From assembly GCF_024171485.1 (NCBI RefSeq), contig NZ_JALJZX010000003.1, positions 124,001-188,000 of the forward strand: a DNA stretch of 64,000 nt. The letters run 5' to 3'. Every line of letters starts with the position of its first letter. Position 1 is the stretch's first letter. This document shows positions 1 through 6,221 of this stretch, piece by piece. The notes under the pieces were generated by a model. The model was given only the letters and a program-made list of their open reading frames with translations, had not been told where the DNA came from and searched no databases. A program made the translations under genes and the position numbers. This DNA comes from Chryseobacterium sp. HSC-36S06. Lineage in GTDB: Bacteria > Bacteroidota > Bacteroidia > Flavobacteriales > Weeksellaceae.

Positions 1-1
1 T

Positions 2-769
2 GTTGGCTACGAGAAGATGAGAAACTGGGCATTCCGCTTCGAAAGTGATGAAGAAGGTTTTGTGCAATATCTCCTGGAAGGTCAGCCGGAACCGCCGAAG
101 TATTTTGCCATGATGAAAAAGCTCAATAAAGTTGACCGGCCTTTGCTGACAGAGGTTCCCAAACATCCGAAACTTTCGGAAACGGAATTCCTTCACAAAT
201 ATAACGATGCCGTAAAAGTTATTGATACACGCAATAAAATGGAATTTGCAAAAGGTTTCATTCCCGGAAGCATCAATATCCAGAACAACAAAACCCTGAG
301 TACCTGGGCGGGCTGGCTGCTGAGTTACGATGAAGATTTCGTGATCGTGGCTCCGGAAGAAGAAATGGAGGAAATCACCAGAAAACTCATGCGCATCGGT
401 CTCGACCGGGTCGCCGGATTTATTTCCGACGTCAATTTACCGGGCATTGAACTCCAGAAAGCCGACGTTATCGGTATCGAAGAATTTAAAACCTATCTTG
501 GCAAAGAAGAAGTGCAGATCGTAGATGTAAGAGGAAAAACCGAATATGAAGAAGGGCATGTGGAAGGTGCAGAAAATGTTTTTGTAGGAATGCTTCAGCA
601 AAACCTCGATAAAATAAGCAAAGAAAGACAGGTGATTATTCACTGCCAAAGCGGCGACCGCTCTGCGATTGCCTACTCCGTGCTCAGAAGAAACGGGTTC
701 AATAATGTAAAAAACTATTCCGGTGGGATGAAGGAATGGGGCGAAAAAGAAAATCCCGTAATATCTTAA
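2..769 (+). CDS. CstB-like MBL-fold persulfide dioxygenase/rhodanese, C-terminal part (5' partial)
   Basis: The reading frame is open from the window edge (Val-Gly-Tyr-Glu-Lys precede the first ATG at 17), so this is the C-terminal part of a longer protein. Counting from that ATG, residues 55-140 form a rhodanese-like domain with no cysteine at the active-site position. Residues 150-248 form a second rhodanese domain with the active-site loop HCQSGDRS (Cys210). The segment before them (YLLEGQPEPPKYFAMM) resembles the linker after the metallo-beta-lactamase domain in persulfide dioxygenase-rhodanese fusions. The order MBL, dead rhodanese, active rhodanese is that of CstB, which oxidises persulfides and makes thiosulfate. 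The MBL domain itself is outside the window, so the dioxygenase role is inferred. It is first in a tight run of thiol-redox genes, 9 bp before the next. Confidence 0.82.
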   Translation, partial: VGYEKMRNWAFRFESDEEGFVQYLLEGQPEPPKYFAMMKKLNKVDRPLLTEVPKHPKLSETEFLHKYNDAVKVIDTRNKMEFAKGFIPGSINIQNNKTLSTWAGWLLSYDEDFVIVAPEEEMEEITRKLMRIGLDRVAGFISDVNLPGIELQKADVIGIEEFKTYLGKEEVQIVDVRGKTEYEEGHVEGAENVFVGMLQQNLDKISKERQVIIHCQSGDRSAIAYSVLRRNGFNNVKNYSGGMKEWGEKENPVIS

Positions 770-778
770 AAACCAAAA

Positions 779-1024
779 ATGATTCAGAATATCACCACAA
801 ACTGGAATATCTTCCGCATCCTCCGTCTGGCATTAGGACTTTTCCTGATGACAGAAGCCATCAGGACCGGCAATTGGTTCATGACGGTATTTGCCACGGC
901 AATGATCATCATGCCGCTGCTGAACATCGGCTGTTGTGCGGGCGGGAACTGTGCCGTAACGGACAGTAAATCATCAGGCTCCGATGCGGAAGAAGTAGAA
1001 TTCGAAGAAGTACAATCAAAATAA
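779..1024 (+). CDS. Small DUF2892 (YgaP-type) membrane protein with a cysteine cluster
   Basis: This 81-residue protein has two hydrophobic stretches (about residues 15-27 and 33-49) separated by a short polar turn, as in the DUF2892/YgaP transmembrane domain. Directly after the second comes GCCAGGNC (Cys52, Cys53, Cys58), followed by an acidic tail. In YgaP the same membrane domain is fused to a rhodanese. Here it is a separate gene placed right behind a rhodanese protein (9 bp gap) and before a thioredoxin (10 bp gap), so a role in passing sulfane sulfur or electrons at the membrane is a reasonable inference. The cysteine cluster could be a redox or metal site, but nothing in the sequence decides this. 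Confidence 0.75.
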   Translation: MIQNITTNWNIFRILRLALGLFLMTEAIRTGNWFMTVFATAMIIMPLLNIGCCAGGNCAVTDSKSSGSDAEEVEFEEVQSK

Positions 1025-1034
1025 AGTAAAAAAC

Positions 1035-1331
1035 ATGTCAAAATTTCAGGAACTTATCAGTCAGAACAAACCTGTTTTGGTAGACTTTTTTGCAGAATGG
1101 TGCGGCCCGTGCAAAATGCAGGCACCCATTCTGGAAGACCTTAAAAAACGGGTAAACGACCAGGCGACCATCATTAAAATCGATGTCGATAAAAACCAGG
1201 GCGTTGCGGCAAAATACGGAATCAGAAGCGTTCCTACGCTGATGATCTTTAAAAACGGAGAAGTAAAATGGAAACAGTCGGGGGTATTTCCCGCCGAAGA
1301 ACTGGAACGTTTAATCAAAGAAAACAGTTAA
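1035..1331 (+). CDS. Thioredoxin
   Basis: A 98-residue cytoplasmic thioredoxin with no signal peptide. It carries the classical active site WCGPCK (Cys23, Cys26) and the cis-proline motif SVPTL near residue 70, and is close to the usual length of about 105 residues. Thioredoxins reduce protein disulfides and can also reduce persulfides on rhodanese or persulfide dioxygenase. Its position inside this sulfur cluster (3 bp before the rhodanese-thioredoxin lipoprotein gene) suggests it serves these neighbours and is not the housekeeping thioredoxin. That dedication is an inference. Confidence 0.9.
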   Translation: MSKFQELISQNKPVLVDFFAEWCGPCKMQAPILEDLKKRVNDQATIIKIDVDKNQGVAAKYGIRSVPTLMIFKNGEVKWKQSGVFPAEELERLIKENS

Positions 1332-1334
1332 AAT

Positions 1335-2042
1335 ATGTACAAAAGCGTCATCATCGCTCTTTTCGCTCTGGTCATGATCAGCTGCAGCAAAGCCCAGAAC
1401 ACCGCAAGCACAACATCACTTTCTGCGACCGAGTTTTCAGAAAAACTAAAAAAAACTCCTAATGCCCAAGTGGTGGATGTAAGAACCCTTAACGAATATA
1501 AAAAAGGGCATATTCAGAACGCGGTAAACATCGACTGGAATGCTGACGATTTCGCAGAAAAAGCAGCCACTCTGGATCCGGCAAAACCTGTTTTTGTGTA
1601 CTGCCTCAGTGGGCCCCGAAGTGAAGCCGCAGCAGAAAAGCTGAAGGAAATGGGCTACAGTGAAATCTATGAGATGAAAAGAGGCATGATGGAATGGCGC
1701 AGCAAAAACCTGCCCGAGTTAAAATCCGCAGCAGCTACGCAAGGCATGAGTTTACAGCAATACAATGAGGAGCTGAAAAGCGACCGTTTGGTGCTTGTCG
1801 ATTTTTATGCTGACTGGTGTGCGCCTTGTAAAAAAATGGAACCTTACCTGAGCAAAATAGCCGCAGAAATGCCTGAGAAAGTTAAAATTGTAAGGGTGAA
1901 TGCCGATGACAATACAGAACTGTGCAAAGCGATGAACGTTTCTGCCCTGCCGGTTCTTAAATTATACAGAAACAACGAAATCATTTGGGAGAGCCTTGGC
2001 TTTGTAGAAGAAGCCGAAGTGCGGAAACAGCTCCTGAAATAA
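1335..2042 (+). CDS. Rhodanese-thioredoxin fusion lipoprotein
   Basis: A 235-residue exported lipoprotein. The signal peptide ends in the lipobox MISC (Cys17). Residues 30-125 are a rhodanese domain with the active-site loop YCLSGPRS (Cys90) and the typical ending RGMMEW. Residues 135-235 are a thioredoxin domain with WCAPCK (Cys162, Cys165) and cis-Pro in SALPVL. Having a sulfur-transfer cysteine and a dithiol on one chain suggests that the thioredoxin half reduces the persulfide formed on the rhodanese half, or passes sulfur to a partner, in the periplasm. It is the periplasmic counterpart of the cytoplasmic rhodanese and thioredoxin upstream. Spacing is 3 bp from the thioredoxin gene, so the genes are almost certainly cotranscribed. 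Confidence 0.88.
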   Translation: MYKSVIIALFALVMISCSKAQNTASTTSLSATEFSEKLKKTPNAQVVDVRTLNEYKKGHIQNAVNIDWNADDFAEKAATLDPAKPVFVYCLSGPRSEAAAEKLKEMGYSEIYEMKRGMMEWRSKNLPELKSAAATQGMSLQQYNEELKSDRLVLVDFYADWCAPCKKMEPYLSKIAAEMPEKVKIVRVNADDNTELCKAMNVSALPVLKLYRNNEIIWESLGFVEEAEVRKQLLK

Positions 2043-2061
2043 CAGATCAACAAACTTAAAA

Positions 2062-2664
2062 ATGGAGAAAATTAAAATATGGTTCAGGAAAAACTGGAGT
2101 ACTGCAATTCTTTTTGCGTTCTTCGTCCTGCTGCTCGTGAGCCCCGATGCAAAAGCATGGTTCATTCGGCAGATCATTTCTACCGGAATTATGAATTCCA
2201 GCGTGGAAAAGAAATCCGAAGCTGAGACCGAAGCCAATGATACCAAAATCATTACCGAAAACTTCACGGTGGCAGACCAGTCGGGCAACACGATCAGCAC
2301 CGCAGACCTGAAAGAAAAAGTCGTGTTTATGAATTTCTGGGCATCGTGGTGTCCGCCCTGTCGGGCAGAATTCCCTTCGATTCAGAAGTTTTACGACAAA
2401 TACAAAAACAATCAGAATGTCGTTTTTCTTACCGTAAACCTCGATGACCAGGCTTCACTGGGTGAAAACTATCTGAAAAAGGGGAATTATACAATTCCGT
2501 TCCTTGTTCCAGCGGGGAATATTCCAACGGCTTATTTCAACGGGTCACTTCCGACAACGGTGGTGCTCGACAAAACCGGAAAGATACGTCTTCACCATGC
2601 AGGAATGGCGGATTACAGCAAAGCGTCTTTCTATAAAGAAATTGACGGGCTTTTAAGTGAATAA
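2062..2664 (+). CDS. TlpA/ResA-like membrane-anchored thioredoxin-fold protein
   Basis: A 200-residue protein with one N-terminal membrane helix (about residues 11-30) and a periplasmic thioredoxin fold of the TlpA/ResA type (about residues 64-198). The active site is FWASWCPPC (Cys97, Cys100). A cis-Pro follows in GSLPTTVVLD. TlpA/ResA proteins are periplasmic thiol-disulfide oxidoreductases that act in cytochrome c or copper-centre maturation. The next gene encodes a heme-binding protein with one CxxCH, which could be a client. The stop codon is doubled (TAATAA) and runs straight into a hairpin at 2660-2688, so this may be the end of the first transcript. Confidence 0.87.
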   Translation: MEKIKIWFRKNWSTAILFAFFVLLLVSPDAKAWFIRQIISTGIMNSSVEKKSEAETEANDTKIITENFTVADQSGNTISTADLKEKVVFMNFWASWCPPCRAEFPSIQKFYDKYKNNQNVVFLTVNLDDQASLGENYLKKGNYTIPFLVPAGNIPTAYFNGSLPTTVVLDKTGKIRLHHAGMADYSKASFYKEIDGLLSE

Positions 2665-2688
2665 TAAGGCAGAAATCTGCCTATTATT
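2660..2688 (+). terminator. Intergenic hairpin, possible weak terminator
   Basis: Near-perfect inverted repeat of about 13 bp with a single bulged A (arms around AAGGCAGA and TCTGCCT), starting at the stop codon of the TlpA-like gene. It lacks a long T run, so it may only attenuate. A promoter box follows at 2692, which supports a transcript boundary here. Confidence 0.5.
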
Positions 2689-2691
2689 CAT

Positions 2692-2699
2692 TAAATTTG
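2692..2699 (+). promoter_or_regulatory. Promoter -7 box for the DUF3365 lipoprotein gene
   Basis: TAAATTTG matches the Bacteroidota -7 consensus TAnnTTTG and lies 30 bp before the ATG at 2730. It overlaps the TTG of a longer frame, which argues that translation starts at 2730 and not at 2697. No clear -33 TTG was found. Confidence 0.55.
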
Positions 2700-2729
2700 A
2701 TTGAATTATTGCAAACAAAAAACACAATC

Positions 2730-3326
2730 ATGAAAAAGGTAATCATTTTTGCAGCCGGAGCTATTTTAATCTCGGCTTTAAGCTGCCAGAAAGAGCAGAC
2801 CCAAGTGACTGAAAACACCGCGACTGAAATCCCGGCGGAGAAAAAGCAGGGAATTCCGGACGGGGAAATCCTTAAAAATTATGCCGCAGAAGCCCAGCAG
2901 CTCCTCGGGTCACAGCTGAAACAGAAAATCGCGGAAGGCGGTCCGGAAAACGCGCTGGAATTCTGCAACATCAATGCGATACCGCTGACTGACAGTATTT
3001 CAAAAAAATATAAGGTAACCATTAAAAGGGTTTCGGATCAATACCGGAATCCCGACAATGCTGCCAATCCTTCAGAACTCGCGGTCATTACAACCTATAA
3101 AGCCATGCTTGCCGCCGGTAAAATGCCTGAAGGCCTGCTGAAAGATGGCTATTATTATTCCCCGATCGTCACAAACGCCATGTGTCTGCAGTGCCACGGA
3201 ACGCCCGGCAAAGAACTAGCGGAGAAGACCCATCTGAAAATTAAATCCCTTTACCCCCAAGACAAAGCCACCGGTTATGGCGTGGATGAACTGAGAGGAA
3301 TTTTCAGCATTGCGGTGAATCCGTAA
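2730..3326 (+). CDS. DUF3365 (Tll0287-like) monoheme lipoprotein
   Basis: 198 residues from the ATG at 2730. The start gives a clean lipoprotein signal peptide ending ALSC (Cys19); the longer frame from 2697 begins inside the promoter box. The body matches the DUF3365/Tll0287-like heme-binding family: a helical first half, then one c-type heme motif CLQCH (Cys152, Cys155, His156) near the C-terminus, and the ending GELRG/GIFSIAV-like strand typical of the family. The protein would sit in the periplasm as a single-heme cytochrome or redox sensor. Placed behind a TlpA-like protein that could help heme attachment. Its electron partner is unknown. Confidence 0.82.
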   Translation: MKKVIIFAAGAILISALSCQKEQTQVTENTATEIPAEKKQGIPDGEILKNYAAEAQQLLGSQLKQKIAEGGPENALEFCNINAIPLTDSISKKYKVTIKRVSDQYRNPDNAANPSELAVITTYKAMLAAGKMPEGLLKDGYYYSPIVTNAMCLQCHGTPGKELAEKTHLKIKSLYPQDKATGYGVDELRGIFSIAVNP

Positions 3327-3341
3327 CCTCATCCCAAAAGA

Positions 3342-3800
3342 ATGGCCATGAAGAAAACGGCGCAGGATTATATTTTCGTAGCGCTGCAGTTGATGCTTTT
3401 CGCAGGCTATGTCTTTGAATGGCTTCCAAGGGTGAAAATTCCGGCTGCGGTTACCTTTTCGGGAATGGCTTTGGCGGTTCTCGGACTCGCCATCGCCGTA
3501 TTTTCAGTAATTAATTTGAACAGAAGCCTTACCGTTTTTCCCACCCCAAAAAAAGGAGCCGAACTTATTGAATCCGGCCTGTACCGGTGGGTAAGACATC
3601 CGATTTATACCGGCATCATCCTTTTGGTTTTCGGTTTTGCCGCAGGCATCGGTTCGGTATACAAACTTGGTATCGCCATCTTTCTGCTGATTCTTTTCTA
3701 TTTTAAATCCGCTTACGAAGAAAAGCAGCTCCTGAAACAATATCCCACCTATGCGGACTACAGCAGGCGGACGGGAAGATTTTTCCCAAAGTTATTTTAA
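3342..3800 (+). CDS. Isoprenylcysteine carboxyl methyltransferase-like membrane protein
   Basis: A 152-residue polytopic membrane protein with about four hydrophobic helices and the signature LYRWVRHPIYTG (about residues 78-90), the SAM-binding/catalytic core shared by the ICMT/PEMT/NnrU-like family of membrane methyltransferases. ATG codons at 3342 and 3348 are both possible. The gene begins 15 bp after the DUF3365 gene and is the last on this strand before a facing rhodanese. Bacterial members are poorly characterised and the substrate here cannot be told from sequence. Confidence 0.8.
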   Translation: MAMKKTAQDYIFVALQLMLFAGYVFEWLPRVKIPAAVTFSGMALAVLGLAIAVFSVINLNRSLTVFPTPKKGAELIESGLYRWVRHPIYTGIILLVFGFAAGIGSVYKLGIAIFLLILFYFKSAYEEKQLLKQYPTYADYSRRTGRFFPKLF

Positions 3801-3817
3801 GTTTAATCGCTGATTTC

Positions 3818-4180
3818 TCAGGCAGAACATTCCTTAGAATCTGATAAGGAATGCGATATAAAATCCGGCGGAGTACCGGTCATCGGCAGACCGTTCTGCT
3901 GCCATTTCACCAGACCGCCCATCACGGACGATACGTCGCTGAAACCTCTTTCTGCAAGGAACTGCACCGCGGTTCTGCTGCGCAGGCCGTTGTTGCAGAT
4001 CAGAATGAGCTTGCGGTTTCGCTGCAGGTTCGGAAGCTCCTCATCAAATTCACTGAAAGGGATATTGAGATAGTTCGGAAAATCTGCCCGGTAGGTATTA
4101 AATTCAAAACGTTCGCGGATATCAAGAAGCAGAAAATCTTCTGCTAAGGTAGTCAGGCTGGAAGGACAGATACTGCTCAT
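3818..4180 (-). CDS. Single-domain rhodanese
   Basis: A 120-residue cytoplasmic rhodanese with no signal peptide. It shows the two family signatures: DIRERFEF near residue 20 and an active-site loop ICNNGLRS with Cys62, and the ending MGGLVKWQQNG. Rhodaneses carry a persulfide on the active cysteine and transfer sulfur to thiols or cyanide. It faces the sulfur/thiol operon and ends only 17 bp from it, making this the fourth rhodanese domain within 4.2 kb (one of the four lacks its cysteine). Confidence 0.88.
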   Translation of the reverse strand: MSSICPSSLTTLAEDFLLLDIRERFEFNTYRADFPNYLNIPFSEFDEELPNLQRNRKLILICNNGLRSRTAVQFLAERGFSDVSSVMGGLVKWQQNGLPMTGTPPDFISHSLSDSKECSA

Positions 4181-4263
4181 TTCTTTTTTTACAAAGTTCG
4201 CTTAAATCCCTGCGGTTTCCTGTTACCTGGGTTACACAAAGGAAATAAAAAACTGACTGAGTT

Positions 4264-4710
4264 TTATTTTTTGTTTTTTAGCTTGCCAATCAACTTCAGC
4301 AGGGTATCCCTGTTTTTGGCCTCGTGGTAAAAGCGCGGCAGTTTTTCAAGAAGGGTAAAGTGAGTACGGTCTTTGTGTTCGCGCAGCGTGGCAGAAATAT
4401 AAGCTTCCAGATAATCCAGATGTTCGCGGTTAAATGCGACGAACTCTTCACTTTTGAAGGGTGCCGTGTACCACAGTTCCGCGTCGAAATATTCATTTGC
4501 TGCCACATTCAGATGTCCACGCATGCCCAGCACTTCTATAGCTGTACCGGTGATTTTCGAATAACCGCAGTGCATACAGTTGATCCGAGCCTCTTTCTTT
4601 TCGTGGTCTGCAGTGGCCGTTGTCTTTTTGCCGCAACCCGGACATACCACATCGACGTGATCCTGGAAATCGCTCAGGCGGTGGTTCTGGTCCTGGAAAC
4701 GGTGGCTCAT
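4264..4710 (-). CDS. Zinc-ribbon protein of unknown function
   Basis: A 148-residue soluble protein whose N-terminal third holds two CxxC knuckles, CPGC (Cys23, Cys26) and CMHC (Cys45, Cys48), spaced like a zinc ribbon. The rest is a mixed domain rich in aromatic and charged residues (a segment WYTAPFKSEEFVAFN, then long helices). I do not recognise the family beyond the ribbon; similar small proteins are annotated as TFIIB-type zinc-finger or replication-restart-like proteins, without known function. It ends 83 bp from the start of the rhodanese gene and may share a transcript with it. Confidence 0.7.
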   Translation of the reverse strand: MSHRFQDQNHRLSDFQDHVDVVCPGCGKKTTATADHEKKEARINCMHCGYSKITGTAIEVLGMRGHLNVAANEYFDAELWYTAPFKSEEFVAFNREHLDYLEAYISATLREHKDRTHFTLLEKLPRFYHEAKNRDTLLKLIGKLKNKK

Positions 4711-5230
4711 GGGAGATTGTTTGCCTGTAAATGTATTAATGTTTTTTGAAATTGAAATTAAGCCAACTCGCTATGATGTGATACTGAATCAAGGGCTGCG
4801 CATGCTTATCTTTTCCTGGGAGTGCGTGGTTCTTTTTACCAAAGTATTTGATGGCTATGGCATTGCTTGCTGATAGCTTATACCTTAGGCAGACTTGCTT
4901 TACCCATTAAGGAGACTAGCCTTTGGTACGGCGCAACTACGGCTCAACCTCAGGAATGTGTTTTCAGCAAAGGGTTACAGGAGTTTTAAATGGTAATTTT
5001 CTGACGTTTTGCCCGGAATGACTTCATCTACCGAAAACCGGAAATGCTGGCCATGAAATGAATTATAAAGATAATGAAAATTCAGGAAAAGGAGTCTCCG
5101 GAGGAGAAAAAAAAGAGCCTCCGCCTTCGACCCTTCGAGTACCTCAGGGTACATCAGGCATCGGTTGAAGACCTTGTTACTCTGCGCTGACCCCGCATCC
5201 TGAGGCTCTCGAAGGGCTCAAAAGTCATTG
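4711..5230. other. Gene-free interval, 0.5 kb
   Basis: No convincing coding frame on either strand. The right end (5131-5216) holds an inverted repeat described separately. The remainder (about 4740-5100) shows no obvious repeat, RNA fold or recognisable gene remnant to my eye. It could be decayed coding DNA. Confidence 0.5.
5131..5216. repeat. REP-like inverted repeat element
   Basis: The arm CCCTTCGAGnnCCTCAGG at 5131-5148 recurs as its reverse complement at 5199-5216, with about 50 bp between them. A degenerate half-copy (CTTCGAAAGTCTCAGG) lies near 5688-5704. This looks like a dispersed palindromic intergenic element; copy number elsewhere cannot be judged from this window. Confidence 0.6.
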
Positions 5231-5260
5231 TTAATTTTTTCCTTTAGCATTGCTGTGCTG

Positions 5261-5608
5261 TTATCCCTTAAAACAGTGATAGGCGTCTTCGTGCACCGTT
5301 TTCAGAAATCTTTCCAGGGTTTTTACCTTAGGAAGCGGATCGTAGGCATACCACTTCAGATCGGAACGCATCCAGTAAATATTCCACTGGTTTTTGGAGC
5401 GGACAAACGTGGCTTTGGCATAAGGTAAACGCTGGATGACCTCCGGATTTCGCCATTGTGGCCGGATCTCAACAATATACACGCTCTGCCCGTCGATTTC
5501 GTATCCCACATCCAGTTTAGGTCTTATTTCCACCGGAGGTCTTACGTTGTCAACATGGTTGCGAAGAATTCTTTCATACTGTGCTCTTTCGGTTTCGGTA
5601 AAAGCCAT
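5261..5608 (-). CDS. DUF3024 family protein
   Basis: A 115-residue soluble protein matching the DUF3024 family. The telling parts are the N-terminal helix, the strand-rich centre with IVEIRPQWRNP, the stretch ATFVRSKNQWNIYWMRSDLKW, and the final YDPLPKVKTLERFL with a terminal helix. The family is about this length, is widespread as a stand-alone gene, and has no known function. The ATG lies at 5606-5608. Its upstream DNA holds the 22-bp palindrome array about 140 bp away, which might regulate it, but the link is only positional. Confidence 0.78.
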   Translation of the reverse strand: MAFTETERAQYERILRNHVDNVRPPVEIRPKLDVGYEIDGQSVYIVEIRPQWRNPEVIQRLPYAKATFVRSKNQWNIYWMRSDLKWYAYDPLPKVKTLERFLKTVHEDAYHCFKG

Positions 5609-5750
5609 GGAAATGATATTAAAAATTAGGATCTAAATTTATGAAATTCCCGGATAACTCACGGTTCCTCCCCTTCAACCCTTTAACACTTCGAAAGTCT
5701 CAGGATGCCCCTGGCCCCGGATGATGGGTCAACCGATCATATTATACTAA

Positions 5751-5875
5751 TGAAATTTGTGTTTCATATTAGTGAAATTTTGTTTCATGGTATTGAAACT
5801 TATGTTTCATACTGTTGAAACTTATATTTCATGGTATTGAAACTCATGTGTGATACGTATGGAACTTTTGTTTCA
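5751..5875. repeat. Six-copy 22-bp array of palindromes
   Basis: Six imperfect copies of the palindrome TGAAACTTATGTTTCA begin at 5751, 5773, 5794, 5816, 5838 and 5860, a period of 22 bp (once 21). Six-base linkers separate them and tend to alternate: TATTAG, TGGTAT, TACTGT, TGGTAT, TACGTA, hinting at a 44-bp higher unit. Copies 3 and 4 are nearly perfect; copy 5 is the most degraded. A period of two helical turns would put all copies on one face of DNA, as in a repressor or nucleoid-protein array. Confidence 0.8.
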
Positions 5876-5980
5876 CTATCGTAATATCTCCTACTTAACT
5901 GACGAATGAAAGATTCAGATGAATTGACGGGTTTCATCTGTCCCGGATTCTCAGGAATAGGTTGGGAAACCACACCAAAA

Positions 5981-6007
5981 TTTGTCAAAGTTCTGAACTT
6001 TGACAAA
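5981..6007. repeat. Perfect 12-bp inverted repeat with 3-nt loop
   Basis: TTTGTCAAAGTT, loop CTG, AACTTTGACAAA. It has no T run and no gene directly upstream, so it is unlikely to be a terminator. It resembles dispersed intergenic hairpins of flavobacteria. Confidence 0.7.
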
Positions 6008-6068
6008 GTTGAATTTGAAAAAACAGGCACGTTTCTTCGGGAGTTGTTGCGGAGTTGTTGCCGAATCC

Positions 6069-6094
6069 TTGCCAAAACAGGTGCATTTTGGCAA
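6069..6094. repeat. 9-bp inverted repeat with 8-nt loop
   Basis: TTGCCAAAA, spacer CAGGTGCA, TTTTGGCAA. It follows a direct duplication of GGAGTTGTTGC-type sequence at about 6039-6062. Function unknown. Confidence 0.6.
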
Positions 6095-6147
6095 CAACCC
6101 GGCAAGGAGACCCGAACAAGTCTGCAACAAATGCCTTTCTGATCAAA

Positions 6148-6175
6148 AAACCCGGCTGAAAAATCAGCCGGGTTT
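6148..6175 (-). terminator. Intrinsic terminator of the T9SS protein gene
   Basis: Perfect 12-bp stem AAACCCGGCTGA/TCAGCCGGGTTT with a 4-nt loop, followed on the minus strand by a run of six T. It lies 47 bp downstream of the stop codon of the 783-residue T9SS protein gene. Confidence 0.88.
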
Positions 6176-6221
6176 AATCACTTAAATATATCCTGTGAAA
6201 AGAACGGTCCCTTTAGTTCAG

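Larger units (their letters stand above)
5609..6147. other. Repeat-rich gene-free interval
   Basis: No credible gene is seen in this 0.54 kb. Two overlapping frames on opposite strands cover part of it, but each is translated straight across inverted repeats and neither resembles a protein. The interval holds a 22-bp palindrome array, two further inverted repeats and direct copies of GGAGTTGTTGC, listed separately. Confidence 0.55.

Noticed and set aside
5751-5875. CRISPR array
   Set aside because: Units are only 22 bp apart, with 6-bp linkers and palindromic repeats. There are no unique 25-40 bp spacers, and no cas genes are in the window.
5800-6142. Two small overlapping frames (101 and 78 residues) as real genes
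   Set aside because: Both run across the palindrome array or the perfect inverted repeats, have no family resemblance, and lack a promoter box or conserved start context.
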